This document shows positions 1-25,759 of a DNA stretch of 64,000 bases, one piece after another. Below the pieces are notes generated by a model. The model saw only the letters and a list, made by a program, of their open reading frames with translations, had not been told where the DNA came from and did not search any database. Within the stretch, counting starts at the first letter, position 1; each line of letters starts with the position of its first letter. The stretch spans positions 20,136,429 through 20,200,428 of the forward strand of contig NC_058056.1 of NCBI RefSeq assembly GCF_020085105.1, read 5' to 3'. This DNA is from Siniperca chuatsi. Lineage: Eukaryota; Chordata; Actinopteri; Centrarchiformes; Sinipercidae. A program made the translations under genes and the position numbers.

Positions 1-106
1 ACCTTAAACAATTCAACTATCTTTGTCTAATCATTCATGCTACAATCCTGTGTGATTAGCTCAATCCCCTGCTTCTGATTTTGATTCCTTCTTCCTGTGT
101 GAACAG

Positions 107-13611
<13,505 letters not shown>

Positions 13612-13878
13612 AGTAATTTCAGGAGAATTTGAGATGCTTTGCTGTGATAAAATACTTACACAAGACAACCTTAAGTGCCCTGATGTGGCTCCAAGCAAGT
13701 ATAACAAGTGCAAGGAAATATTTATACATAAAGTAATAATACCACAAAAACTTTTCATAAACCCATGACTGTTTGTTGAAAATCTCTTTATAATGCCATT
13801 TTTTTGTAGTACTTCCATCATTGTTTATAGTTTTATGGAAACAAATTATATTTGTTGCATTGCTGTACATACTCTTGT

Positions 13879-13884
13879 AATAAA
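13879..13884 (+). terminator. atr polyadenylation signal
   Basis: AATAAA 268 bases after the atr stop codon, followed by a T/G-rich stretch (AATGTTTTTTGCATATTTG). This implies a short 3' UTR of about 290 bases. Confidence 0.8.
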
Positions 13885-13994
13885 GAATGTTTTTTGCATA
13901 TTTGATTTTGTAGGTAATTACATCTGTAAGAAGTGAGTCTTCTAATCTCTTAACCCTCCTTACATTCTCTTTAGCAGTCAGATTGTTTTAATCC

Positions 13995-14048
<54 letters not shown>

Positions 14049-15047
14049 TCCTCTTGCACATACGTAATGGTCCAATCAGCTCACCTTTTTCACAGGAGCA
14101 CCAATAAGAGCAAAGTGTTTGCTCATGAAAGCTTTAAGAGGCTGACGAAGACTGTGTGAGGATAGTAGTGTGAAGTAAGTGATGTGGAATTTCTTTATGT
14201 GAGCAAGATTTTTGTTGTCCAGTCATGAGTTCAGATTCTCAAAAGGTCACTGTATTTTTTATTATTACTTTTCTCATTTTTGTCAATGCATGGCTGCTGT
14301 TTCAGCTTGCGTTTGGATAGAAACCTTTAATACTTGCTTCCACTCAAGAGTAGCTGTCCAAACCTGCACTGGACACTGGCCTTTTGAGTGAGTGTGCTGG
14401 AGTTTCTGTGTTTAGTCGTAGAGTGGCGTAGGCACGTAGAGATTATGCTTTTATTCTGAAAATCGCAACCGGAAGTGTAAGGGCACTTCTTTTTATATCA
14501 TTAAGATATCGGAGATCCTCATTCACATTTTGGCATTATTTTCATTTTAAGACCGCTATCAAGTCCATACATTCAGCTTTTAAAGAGCTAAGTTAGTTTA
14601 CTGTTAAATGTACCAATGAAGCTAGCGTTTGAGGCAGCAAATTAAAAGTCCTATAAGAAAACGGGAGTTAGCGGTAACGTTACACATAACTAAATGCACA
14701 TTCCTGTGCTGACCTTCCGTTGGTGTAAAGGTCAGCCGTTACGGCCAAACCGAGGCTGTAAACCAGTTGTAAGCGCAGCCAATTTGTCAGAAGGTGCACG
14801 CAACATGGCTGGAGGATAAACTGTCCATCACACACGCAGGTGCTTCCACTTGCGTCGTCTTCATGTTGGTGTTAACGGACCGTAATCTGGCTAACAGAGC
14901 GTGGTGGTTAGCGTTTGAGGCCATGACGAGGTCAGCTAGCTGTTGTTGGTCACTGAGCTTTTTATAGCTAACGCTAACTCAGTCCTGCTGGCCCGTTAAC
15001 GTTCTGTTGGACCACCGAGGACAGCGCGCGACCTTGGGGACGTTGTC
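13885..15047 (+). promoter_or_regulatory. Intergenic region and likely promoter of the endophilin-B-like gene
   Basis: No coding potential. It holds a (TG)25 run at 13997-14047, CCAAT motifs at 14072-14076 and 14101-14105, and a CpG-rich stretch at about 14690-15047 just before the ATG of the next gene. No clear TATA box was seen. The repeated GCTAGC/GTTAGC words at 14600-15000 are typical of percomorph promoters and repeats. The transcription start was not determined. Confidence 0.5.
13997..14047. repeat. (TG)25 microsatellite
   Basis: Uninterrupted TG run between the atr polyadenylation site and the next promoter. Confidence 0.95.
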
Positions 15048-18000
15048 ATGGATTTGACTCGGTTGGCTGTGGATGCTGGTCAGTTCGTCAACCGGGCTGT
15101 TCAGGTAAAAATACCACCAGAAAAATAAATACTTTTACTCGAGGTTAACATTAACGTTAGAATTTGCTAACGTTAACTAGTAAATAAAATGCTTGTGGTC
15201 GCGGTTTATTAATATTACCATAAATGACGATGTTAGGACACCGAGTCACAGTCCATAACGATAGTATAACGATAACATAAAAATGCATAGCGGTTAGTTC
15301 AACAAGTCTTTATGTTTATAAGTGTTATTCTGTAATTCCGCTCCAGTACACGGGGGAGAGTCTTGGCCAGGCACACAAGACAGAGTTGGACCCCGGGCTG
15401 GAGGAGCTCCTGGCCCGGACAGACGCCACCAAAACCTGGACAGACCAGATAATCTCCCAGACTGAGGTTTTACTGCAGCCCAACCCCGGTGAGAGACTGT
15501 AAATTGTTTATTTATTCGTATTTATTTAAGTTGTCTGCAGGTCCTGAAAGTTTTTATATGTCTGGAATTCAGTTGAACACTCACAAGTCCTTAATTTATG
15601 AAGTCTTGATTTAAAAAAGCCACGTTACTAAATGTCATATCTGTTTTTGTCAGAATGAGTTGATGTCTTAATTAAGTCATTGCACTGACCCTTAGCTAAT
15701 AAGCAGTACTTACATCCCCAATATACTGTATTGGCAAAACGCCTGTTTTTCTGTAGATGAACCAAACTTCCTGTCTTATATGTGGAGATAAATTATCTAC
15801 CAGTATTTATGTATATTAATTAAAAAGATTGGTGGGGTTGTCACTTCAATGAGAATTCATATGAACTAATTAAAAACAAAATATTTCCTACATATGATAA
15901 TTGTACATTTAGTATGTTGTACTGTACATGTAGATAATTAATTGGCCAAATATTTTGTCCTGATAAACACCATCTTCATGTTTGCGCCAAACCACAACCA
16001 GTGGTAGACAACAAGTGGGTTCTAGCCATTATGGTCTATATAAAACCACTGAATAATGACTATGAATCTTTACCTCTGGGACCCAGTATTTCAGCTCTGT
16101 TTGCCCTCCTACAATAAATACATCTCCTGTGTGCTCTTCTGTTTGCTTTGACTTTAATGGCCTGTTCAGATAAATAGGGATGGTTATTTTTTTGCCTGTT
16201 TGAATTACCTCCGCTAATAGAATTATGAGTGGACGTGATCTGTAATCTATCAAATAAAGGCACCATTCAGCTGCCAGAAATAATAATCTCATATGTTTAT
16301 TCCTCGAGGATATATTTGCAGATCATGTCTTGTTTATCTACCAACAAGGGCTTTTAGTCTCTCTGAAGAATCATTTTTGTTTACCTTAGGTATACCTCAT
16401 GGGCTTATGGTTATGACCAGCAGTTTGCAAGCAGCTGCCTACTGTTTTGTTTCACATTATTTTTATAAAATGTCAGTTTTCAATGCTTGTCCTAGTAGAA
16501 AACAGTATTAAACATATGCAGGAGATTAAGTAGAATGTTTAGTGATATGTTAATGGCATGCTTTGACTATTAAATCCTCCTTTTAACCTGCAGTATCCTG
16601 ACACCTGTTTTTGACACCCACCCTAAGCTGTGAGGTATTTGTTTGTGTGCTCGGGTCAGACATTAAGAAGTTATTTGTATTAGCCCAAATGCATCTCCTG
16701 AACTAATATAAAAATTTGAAATAAATTGTCAGTGGCTTTTTAGAAAAGATAACTCTTGAACCAGAATTGAGCTCTATGATCCCTGCTGAGCAGGAGCACG
16801 TTTAGAGGACCGGCTGTATGAGCATCTGGATTGGAGCGTCCCACCTCGGCCTCGAGCACATGAGATACTGGGAGACCAAATGATCCAGGCTGGGCTGGAG
16901 ATGGGAGCCAATACACCCTATGGTGAGTATACATTAATGTGGATAATCTTTCTTTAACATGGATATGTTGAAATGTTGTCAGTGTGGATACTTTTTAGAC
17001 AGCGGTATGTTTTGTGTTCAGGAACGGCACTGCTCAGGTGTGGAGAGGCTCAGAAGCATCTTGGCGAGGCAGAGAGGAAGTTTGTCCAAAGCACCAACAT
17101 CCACTTTCTCACCCCTCTGAGAACTTTCACTGAGGGGGAATACAGGGCCATACAGGTAACACACACACAAACGCATGCACACACCCATCACCATTATGAC
17201 TGTGGCACTTAATTGTATGTTTTGGATGTCACATTCTAAGTAATTGCTTCTCTAATCTCTTTCTTTGTTCTTTTGTTCATGCTCAGCCTGTTGTTTATGA
17301 ATTGTTTGTATACTTAACATGGTTTTCAAAAAGTGTGTCTGTGTGTGTTCATAGGATGAGCGCAGGATGTTGGTGAATAAACGTTTGGACTTGGACATAG
17401 CTAACACCAGACTAAGGAAAGCCCATGAGGCTGACCAAGAGGCCAGAGTGAGTTACAGGGTCTTGAACTTCACTTACAGACATCACCTTTAAATACACAT
17501 CAGTACATCATACCTGGATCAATCCAAAAACATATAATATTATTATTATTATTATGTATATTATATAATACATATATTATAGTAGTACATATATTATCTT
17601 TTCATTTCACCTTTATGCTTTTTCTTTGTTCTTTGTCAGAATCTGAATGCAAACCCGCTGGACGTCGACTACTTGTCTCATGTCTCCTACATGTTCAGCT
17701 TCCTGCGTGTTAAATGGCTAAAGGTCAGTGACGCCAAAGGGACATGAATATTGACAGGCACAGCTGAACTTGGTTTGGTCATTAAGTCATTTGTCCTCCT
17801 CTGTCTCTCTCTTCCAATCAGATGTGGGCTCAGGAAATCTCTCAGGTGAGTTCATGCTTACCTTTGCATGCACACAGGATCTGATATAAATATTCTTCAT
17901 GCTGTAATAGAGGAAGACTATTTTGACACTGCCAGCAATTATAGAATTGAGTATGGTCCTGTTATTTAGTAGTTTCCATTGTTTAGTTAATTTAGACTTA

Positions 18001-18086
18001 AGCCCTTCAGGAATTTGGTTTTTGCTAATGTGAAAATGTGAAATTTTCAGAAAAAAGCTGAATAATTAGAAAGACCATAAAAGACA

Positions 18087-18129
<43 letters not shown>

Positions 18130-20114
18130 GCAGAGATGGAGCTGAGGATCTGTCAGACTCTGTTCGACCGACAGTCAGAAATTACAAGACAAGTTGCGGA
18201 AGGAATCAGCAACACTCACGTATGTGCACACAAACACACATATATAAAGATAGAAAATAAGATTCAGTTATGTCTCAAGCTTGGTAAGTGTGTGTATTAT
18301 TGTATTGCTAGGTTGTTGTTGTTTTGTTTTTTTGCAACAATTGTAACATGAACTATATATATACATATACTAGCAAAACTCTTTTTCTGTTTTAGAAAAT
18401 AGATACAATAAAACTTACTTACCAATTGGTCATTCAATACCTCCTCAAATAGAGAGAATCCAATCTGTAAAAATGCCATTTTATCAATAAATAAATTACC
18501 TTCATTTGTTTTTATTTTATGTTCTCTATTTTTTTTTTTTTTGTTGTTGTTGTTGTTGTTGTTGTTTTAATGCAAACTATTTACGTTGTTCCATATCTTT
18601 TGTGTTGTGTTGGGGTTTTGTTATGTTTTTTTCCCAGAGCAACCACATGCAGAGCCTGACTGACTTTGTGGAGGTTCAGGCCTGTTACTTCCACCAGTGC
18701 AACCAACATGCTCAGGAGCTTCAGAAACAGCTGGCCAGGTCTGTATGTCTGGATTACAACACTTAAAGACCAAATCTTTATAGGATTAAAATAATGCATG
18801 GAAGTCCCTCATTGCTTCCTTATACTATTTGGAAACACCATCATGGGTTTTAATTTTTTATGCTTTAGATTTTTTATCTGAATTAAGAATTAATTTTTCT
18901 CACGCAGCACTACCAAGTTACAATTCCCAGCTGTCCATTGAAAACCATGTACCTCCAATTATGGTGATTTTGATTAAGTTTTTTATGGGTTTCTTTCTAC
19001 TATTTCTTAATCTATATAAACAATTTAAAACCCATCAGATTATCAAAAAAATGCAATATCACAAAACTGATAACAGGAATGTTTTTAAAAGCTCATAAAC
19101 ATTGATATTTTGGACTTATGGGATTTTCACAGGACACTGACAAAATGTACTTTCAATGAGCTTTCATTAAGGTCACAGGCATTTTTATTTGTTTGCTCAG
19201 GAAAGAAGGAAAATGGTTTAAAACTATTTTCAACAGAAAGGATAAATTCAGAAGCCAAATACCACTCTAAAATGCATGTAGTACAATCCTTTTTTTAAGT
19301 CAAAGCTAAAACCCAATTAGCAAAAAGATCTAGATGTATTTGTAGAAGCCAGGACATCTGGTCTCACAGAGAGCAGAAGACTATTGAGAATAATTTTTAA
19401 AGCAAGTAATTTTTTTCACATCAACGTCGTTATGATTTTGTTTCTCCTTGCAGCATTCCAGCAGTCCTCTGCTCCAATAACTGGCAGTCAGCAATTAGCA
19501 ATGCAGTTAATCAGCCATCTACAAGCAACCATGTAGCCAATGAGCCCGCTGGGTTAAATCAGGTCACTCCAATTCCTATATTTGACCACCACCTTCCAGA
19601 CTTCGACCAGGACTCGTGGACTGCAAATCCACCGCCTGGAACTGAAAAAACAACTGATTCCTCTGTTACCACACAGCCACCTGATCAGACAAATAATAAC
19701 AATAACAACAACACCTTCTTTACTGATGGCCAGGCAACCAGTCACTGTTCAGCGGCCGACCAAGCATTTGATCATGTCTGTACATCAAATTCAGACAGTC
19801 ACCCAAAAGATCAGATCTCAGTACTCGGCAGAACAGTCAGCACACCAACCAACAGAGCAACAGCTGCAATAACCAATGATGCAGGTATTCTGAGAACAAC
19901 AGCTTCCCCACCTTCTGGACTTAGTGGAACCTCAAACGAGTCTCAGACAGCAAATGCAGTCGCTAGTGAGACCGTAACAACCAGTGCCATGGCTATTGAG
20001 ACCTTGACAACCAATGGCATGGCTGCTGAGCCCCAAACAACCAATGAAACCGCAAGAGAGCTGCCCACCATTAATGGAGAAGATGTCCAGCAGTCATCAA
20101 CTGTGGTTCAGTAG
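15048..20114 (+). CDS. Endophilin-B-like N-BAR protein lacking the SH3 domain
   Basis: Endophilin B proteins (SH3GLB1/2) bend membranes with an N-BAR domain and recruit partners with a C-terminal SH3. Ten exons join in frame: 15048-15104, 15347-15488, 16794-16922, 17022-17155, 17355-17447, 17640-17723, 17822-17845, 18130-18219, 18638-18738 and 19454-20114 (TAG 20112-20114), giving 504 residues. Residues 1-19 (MDLTRLAVDAGQFVNRAVQ) match the amphipathic helix of SH3GLB1. Residues 20-285 follow the BAR domain closely (LGQAHKTELD, TEVLLQPNPGARLEDR, LTPLRTFTEGEYRAI, NKRLDLDIANTRL, FDRQSEITRQVAEGI). The tail, residues 286-504, starts like endophilin B (SIPAVLCSNNW against SFPSNYLSNNN) but is then Thr/Asn/Ser/Ala-rich and stops with no SH3. 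No SH3 was seen further downstream. It is either an SH3-less paralogue or a lineage-specific form of sh3glb1 or sh3glb2, so I assign no symbol. Confidence 0.9.
18091..18127. repeat. (TG)18 microsatellite at an endophilin 3' splice site
   Basis: The TG run continues into TAG before the exon at 18130, so this acceptor too lacks a pyrimidine tract. Confidence 0.95.
19962..20051 (+). repeat. Three 30-bp coding tandem repeats in the endophilin-like tail
   Basis: Units 19962-19991, 19992-20021 and 20022-20051 encode ASETVTTSAM, AIETLTTNGM and AAEPQTTNET, a ten-residue pattern of A-x-E-x-x-T-T-[SN]-x-x. They are in frame and sit near the C-terminus of the last exon. A run of seven Asn codons (AAT/AAC) lies earlier in the same exon at about 19692-19712. 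Confidence 0.9.
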
Positions 20115-21230
20115 AGACTAATGTCTGGCGGGGGATGTGACACCAGGCCAAAGCCATGTCAGCTGGGACTTAACTTTGATTGGAGCTTCAGCTGATTTAG
20201 ACCAGTGGTATTTGGCATTGTAGACCTGAGAATACAGACTGTATTAGAAAGGAACAGATACACAATCATTGGTGTGGTACAACATGTGGTATGGTTAAAA
20301 AAACATTAATTAATCCATTAGGGAAGATAATGTGAAGTGGTTGTAACGTGAAATAGTGCCACAATCATTTTAGCCTTTAGCCATATTCATATATTATTCA
20401 TGTTGTATGAAAATTATGACTTGAGTATCAGTCACAGTCAGATTGTGAAAAGTTGTTTTCATTCTGTGAAACTAAATCTTTATTTTTACATTTAGCTAAA
20501 TGAGAGAACTAATGAAGCTTTGTGCCAAGTGTATGTGTATATAATTGTTGGTGTGAAAGCATCACTTCAAGTGTGAGTGTTTCTGTCTGTGTCCATGTCT
20601 GTCAGCAACCCATGTGCACTCACTTATGTTTACAGCCTCCCCAAACCTGTGACAAGAGAGGTGTATGTACATGTATGTAACTCTGCCACCTCTTGACTCA
20701 TGTTACTAGAAGCTGAGGTCATTTTCCACATGAAACATGTTACTTACGTGTGTCGGTGTGACAAAACACCAAGCTGAACAGGACCTTTATGCTGTAGCAT
20801 GGTGCAAAATATGTTTCCTCATACACACTCTGGGTGTTTCCCCCTACACACAGTCAAAACATTTATTCACTTTTATCCTTTTACCCCCTAAAAGCCCCCA
20901 CTAGGTGAAATGGGTAGAGGTTTCCATGTCCAGATGTTGTTAATTTTCTACGTGAGGGCAGCCCTGCTCTACTGTGGTGTGGGTCCACTCTGGGGACATA
21001 TTAACGTAGCAGAGTACTGATGTAATCGCCCACCAGCTCTATGCTGCTCTACGCGTTTGTCCCAATACTTAAAGATGTGTGTGTATGGATAACTACAGTA
21101 TTCACAATTCAGGTTGCTGCCAGTTTTAAACTGTGTGTACAGTCATAATTCAGTCACATGCTGTATATTGAGTTGATGTCAGTGCGAGGTTGGAGTTTTC
21201 ACTTGATTCATGTGAAGATGTGGAAATAAA
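20115..21230 (+). terminator. 3' UTR and polyadenylation signal of the endophilin-B-like gene
   Basis: AATAAA at 21225-21230, about 1.1 kb after the TAG, followed by GT-rich sequence. The UTR holds no second ORF and no SH3-coding segment. Confidence 0.7.
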
Positions 21231-22189
21231 TACAAACACTGATGTCATGTCAATCCAAGTCAAGTGTGGATTCTGTCTTTGTTCTCCAGTCCAGGTGTTT
21301 CTGTTATTTCCTCATTAAAATCTGCTGCTCGCCGTTCGCTAATGTACTTTCTCATACCAGCCAAACCTCCCAATTTACCCACACACACACACTATCATTT
21401 CCAGGTTGAGGTCTTGATCAAGGTTCCCAGGCCAAGTCTAGTAATATTTAAAACCATGCTGACACACTGTAAAGCTTGAAGTTGCTTGCTTCACTGGCTG
21501 CAGTATTGTATTAACAGGATAATGAGGTCTGGTGGTGTATTTACCACAACCTCAATACAAAAAATACTCTAAAAAAACTGATGAAAATGTGTTTGTTTTT
21601 CCTGTCTTTTGCTCCCACCTCTTTCCCGTCTGAGGCTGTGCAAACAGATTAGATCGTTTAAGCGCCGGTTATGTGATATTGATCTGAGTACAGTCAGGAC
21701 GCTCATGGTTCAGTAACACCATAAACACTTCTATCACACCACTATATCAGCGCTACATTTTAGAAAGGCCTCACAGGACGTGCAGCCAGTGCAGATTAAA
21801 TAGTGTTTCACTCCTGTAGCTTTCCTATGACTCAGCTAAACAAGAATAGATTATCCTTAATCTGTCCCTAGCTGCTCATGAGTTTCTTCCCGTCACACTG
21901 ATACAAGTCTCTGCTATGATTCCAACTTATTTTTATTTTAAAAAATTATCATTTCTGGTATGCACTGTGTTTGTCACCAGAGACAGCAGCTCGCTCTCTC
22001 TGGTCTTCATGTGTGATACAGGAAGGAAGCGGAAGCTGAAATGATGTTTTGCAGGTCTGGTTGACATGAGTGAGTTATGAAAGCAGATAAAGGGAAATGG
22101 GATGTTTCTAATTATATTTGGCTTGGTCCTTTCCTCTTGCTGAGGGCCACAGACAGATAATATTGCTATAGATAGATGCAGTATATCTT

Positions 22190-23225
22190 TTATTTTATTT
22201 TTTATTTAACTTACATTTAACCAGGTAGATCCCACTGAGGTTGGAAACCTCTTTTCCAAGGGAAACCTGGCCAAGACAGCATCATAACAAAATGCAGACA
22301 AAACAACACAAACAAACAACAGATAAAACAATACTAAAGACAGATAATAATGATGAAATAAGGCTAATGGTAGGCTAAAACCAAAAAAATTAAGAATGGA
22401 GTCATTTACCATAGAGTTTACACTAAACTTGCTTTGAATTCTGCCAGAAAAATCTGATTAATCAATCAATTTGAATTAATTTTGCAGACTATTCCAAGTG
22501 GCTGGAGCAGAAAACATGATGGCTTTGATGTGTGAAGGGTCTTGATTTGGTTACAAATCTCAATGTGCTACAATGTACAGAGCCCAACATGTGGAGACAC
22601 TGTGCTGATGCATTCATATACAACAAATCCCTATAATTAAGAACCAATAAAAGGTTAAAACCAGCAAAAAACCAGCCTTCTCCTAACTTGAAAGGAGAAA
22701 CAGGATTTGTGTCTACAAATAAAATACATTCATCAAGCCAAATAACTTGATATTTGTAACAGGTTACTTCTATTGTCTTCCCCTGAGCTGTAACAATCTC
22801 CACAATGTCTATAGACTTCCTCCTAGCATAAGAAAACAACATCAACTTAGATGTATCTGCATTCAGCACAAGTTTGAGTTGAGTGAGATGATAATGCAAA
22901 ATATTAAAGGCGGACTGTAGTTTATGAAGTGCATCTGGGTGAGAAGATCCACAGATATACAAAACTATCATCTGCATAACAATGAGTATTACTTCCATGT
23001 GCATTAACACCTAAATTATTTATGTAAAGAGAAAATTAGAGTGTCTTAAGGTACTCCTTATGTACAGTAAGCCAGTTTGAACTGTGCCCATTGACTGACA
23101 TATTGAGTCCTACCTGAGAGGTAATTACAAAACACCGAACAACGTTAGAAAACACATCACATAACCCTATATGAAGCAACCTCTGCTTCAGCAGGGCATG
23201 GTCCACAGTAAGACTTTGCTTAGCT
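22190..23225 (-). mobile_element. L2/Rex-like LINE relic: reverse transcriptase C-terminal part and 3' tail
   Basis: On the - strand, 22489-23010 reads as a degenerate reverse transcriptase with SSHPDALHKLQSAFNIL, LKLVLNADTSKLMLFS, TCYKYQVIWLDECI and LLYMNASAQCLHML. These match the post-catalytic RT segments of fish LINEs of the type whose consensus I remember as YKYLGIWLDE. Frame breaks and the lost catalytic segment show it is dead. Further along the - strand, at about 22190-22275, is the family's 3' tail, which ends in GGTTAAATGTAAGTTAAATA. Tails of the same kind occur at about 60850 and 61440. Confidence 0.8.
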
Positions 23226-23750
23226 CAGATATCTATTATTTTGATTTAATTTTTATATCCTAACTGTGTCTCTCACTGCACTGTTTTTAGTAGCATTAAA
23301 CTATAACATAATCATTTACTAATGCACTCATTTAAACATCATTAGACATTATTATAAGTTGCCTATATTCTTACAATGCCTCTATTGTTTTACAGCATAC
23401 CGTATTTCAATCATATCTCCATGGTTTCCTTCCCTCCCCTTCCTACATATTGGGGATATAAAAAAAAGGGATACACCCAGTTCTCATAAAACTGTCCTGT
23501 GTTGGCTGACTTTTCTGTGTTAGTGTTAGTATGCAGTTTGTTCATCAGTAAAATCCTGTTGCTGTTTTAAAACGGCTGTTTTTAGCTAATGTATGTTCTG
23601 CTGACTACACCCATTGTCCCATTTTCCCTTGCATCTCTGGTTTTGTCAGGACAAACCAGAAGACAGGAACTGTTTCTCTTCTAATTCTCTCTGGTCGGGA
23701 ATACAATTAGTGCTAATCCACGAGGAATACTCTCCTTAAATTCAACTTTC

Positions 23751-23906
<156 letters not shown>

Positions 23907-25591
23907 TCCTCTCTCTGTTATGTTTCCATCAATCCTTCATCTCTCATCACTCCTCCCCCTCACTGCCAGCTGGGAGTGTTTTGTGTGATGGCTAAACTGT
24001 AAGTGTGTTGTCTAGGTGGGGGCGGTAAACAGCGTCTGGTGGCTGCTGATAAATGTAGCTCCTCTTTTATAGAGTCATGTGATGACCTAAATAGAAAGAT
24101 GACCTATTGAAAGAAAAGGTGAGAGGTGGAAATGCCTCAGATGGGCATCAATAAGGACAAGATGAGAACAAAAAAATGCAATCAACTGTTTCTGACATTC
24201 GAACACACTGAATTTTAAATCACAACTGCAAGTTCTTACATATATATTTATTGCTTTCCTGAAGGGATCCTAATTACTTGCATTTTATGGAACTGGGCCA
24301 GGGAAATGCACACTCACATGCTTACAGTGAGGTATTTTTGCTGCAATGAGGAAAGGAAAAATTATACAAATTTCCTCTGTCCCTCTGTCCCTTTCCTTGC
24401 CAAATATCCTCCTCTGTCTCCACCTCTCTCCTCTCTTTCTCTTTCTCTCTTTCTGTCTATCTCTTCCTCTGTAGGTTTTCTCTTTTCCTGAGATAAACCT
24501 TAGTCCCTCTGCGATAATTACAACCTGCCAGACAGAGACACGTGAGAAAATCATATATAGTTATTGCCAGATATGCTGACATCTGCAGGGGGAGCTCAGT
24601 CTGGATGTCTGCAGAGAGTAGAAAGGTCAAGGCTTTTCCTTTGACCTTGACATGTCCTGCTTCTGCTGCTTAACCCCAACACCTGTTGACCAGAGCCCTC
24701 TGTCTATAAGAATAAGGTCATTTGGCCTTCCTAAGAGTCCAATAACTCCTAATTCTTCCTCAGAGAATGTTTAATCGACAAGGTAACCAGGCAACAAAAT
24801 ACAATCACAGCCAAAAAACAAATTTCAAAGTGTTGCTTAGCAACACAATTTAATTTCAGGTGGTAAAAACAAACTCATTGCAAGCTTAAAATATAACCCA
24901 GACTCTGCAATGTTGCAATATTTTTAATTGTAAGGGATTTGGTGTTGATGCACAGAGCAGGGAGTGGCTCATCAGTAAAAAGGTTAAAGAGGCAGACAGA
25001 CCTAGAGAGAGTGTGTGGATTGAAATGTCCTGTGGAAACAATGTAAATGACTGTTGAGGATTTAAGAATGAAACTCACAACAATGGTATGATTCTTGAAA
25101 TAAAAGAGCTATTTGGAGGGATCATTAGATTTTGGTCATTGATTACTAAAAAGCAATTTTAATGAAGCTTTTCATTTGTCTGGTAGATTTTATAAAGTGT
25201 AATTCTGACCTCACACTGACAGCTTGGTTATCTTACAGGTAGAAGAAACAGAAAGACTTCACCCTGTGTAAATAAATGTTACATATTCATGCTTCACATT
25301 TGTTATGATATTTTAAGCGTTTAAACTGTTTTTTGTTCTGCTTGGTGGGTCTTCCTTTCTCCCTTTTTCACTCCTCTTCTGTCTCTCTCCTTCCTCTCCT
25401 CCCTCCATTCATTTCTTTCCACCCCAGCTTTCACTGTATCCCTACAACTCTCCCTCTTTCCCCATAACACCCCTGTATCCCACTCAGTTTGACTTTTGAC
25501 ATATTACCTCCACCGAAGCATTACTCACCCAACCTCCACAGCAACCCCACCTCTGTTCCACCCTCCTTAACTTCCCTCCTTCTTCCCTCAT

Positions 25592-25596
25592 TATAA
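25592..25596 (+). promoter_or_regulatory. Possible TATA-like element of the ptx3-like gene
   Basis: TATAA at 25592-25596 lies about 165 bases before the signal-peptide ATG, after a C/T-rich stretch. It would place the transcript start near 25620. The match is weak and could be chance. Confidence 0.3.
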
Positions 25597-25759
25597 CCTC
25601 AGCACCCGCAGTAGTTGGCTCAGTGTGAAGACCTTTACATACAGTGAAGGGGGTAACGAAAAGAGGAGAGAGCAGCTAGAAAACTGGTTGATAAACACAC
25701 CTGATATTATCAAATACTTTTGTGATATTTTTAACAAGCAACACAATCAGAGCTTCATC

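Noticed and set aside
22489-23010. 173-codon - strand frame as a host gene
   Set aside because: It is LINE reverse transcriptase sequence with lost motifs and frame breaks.
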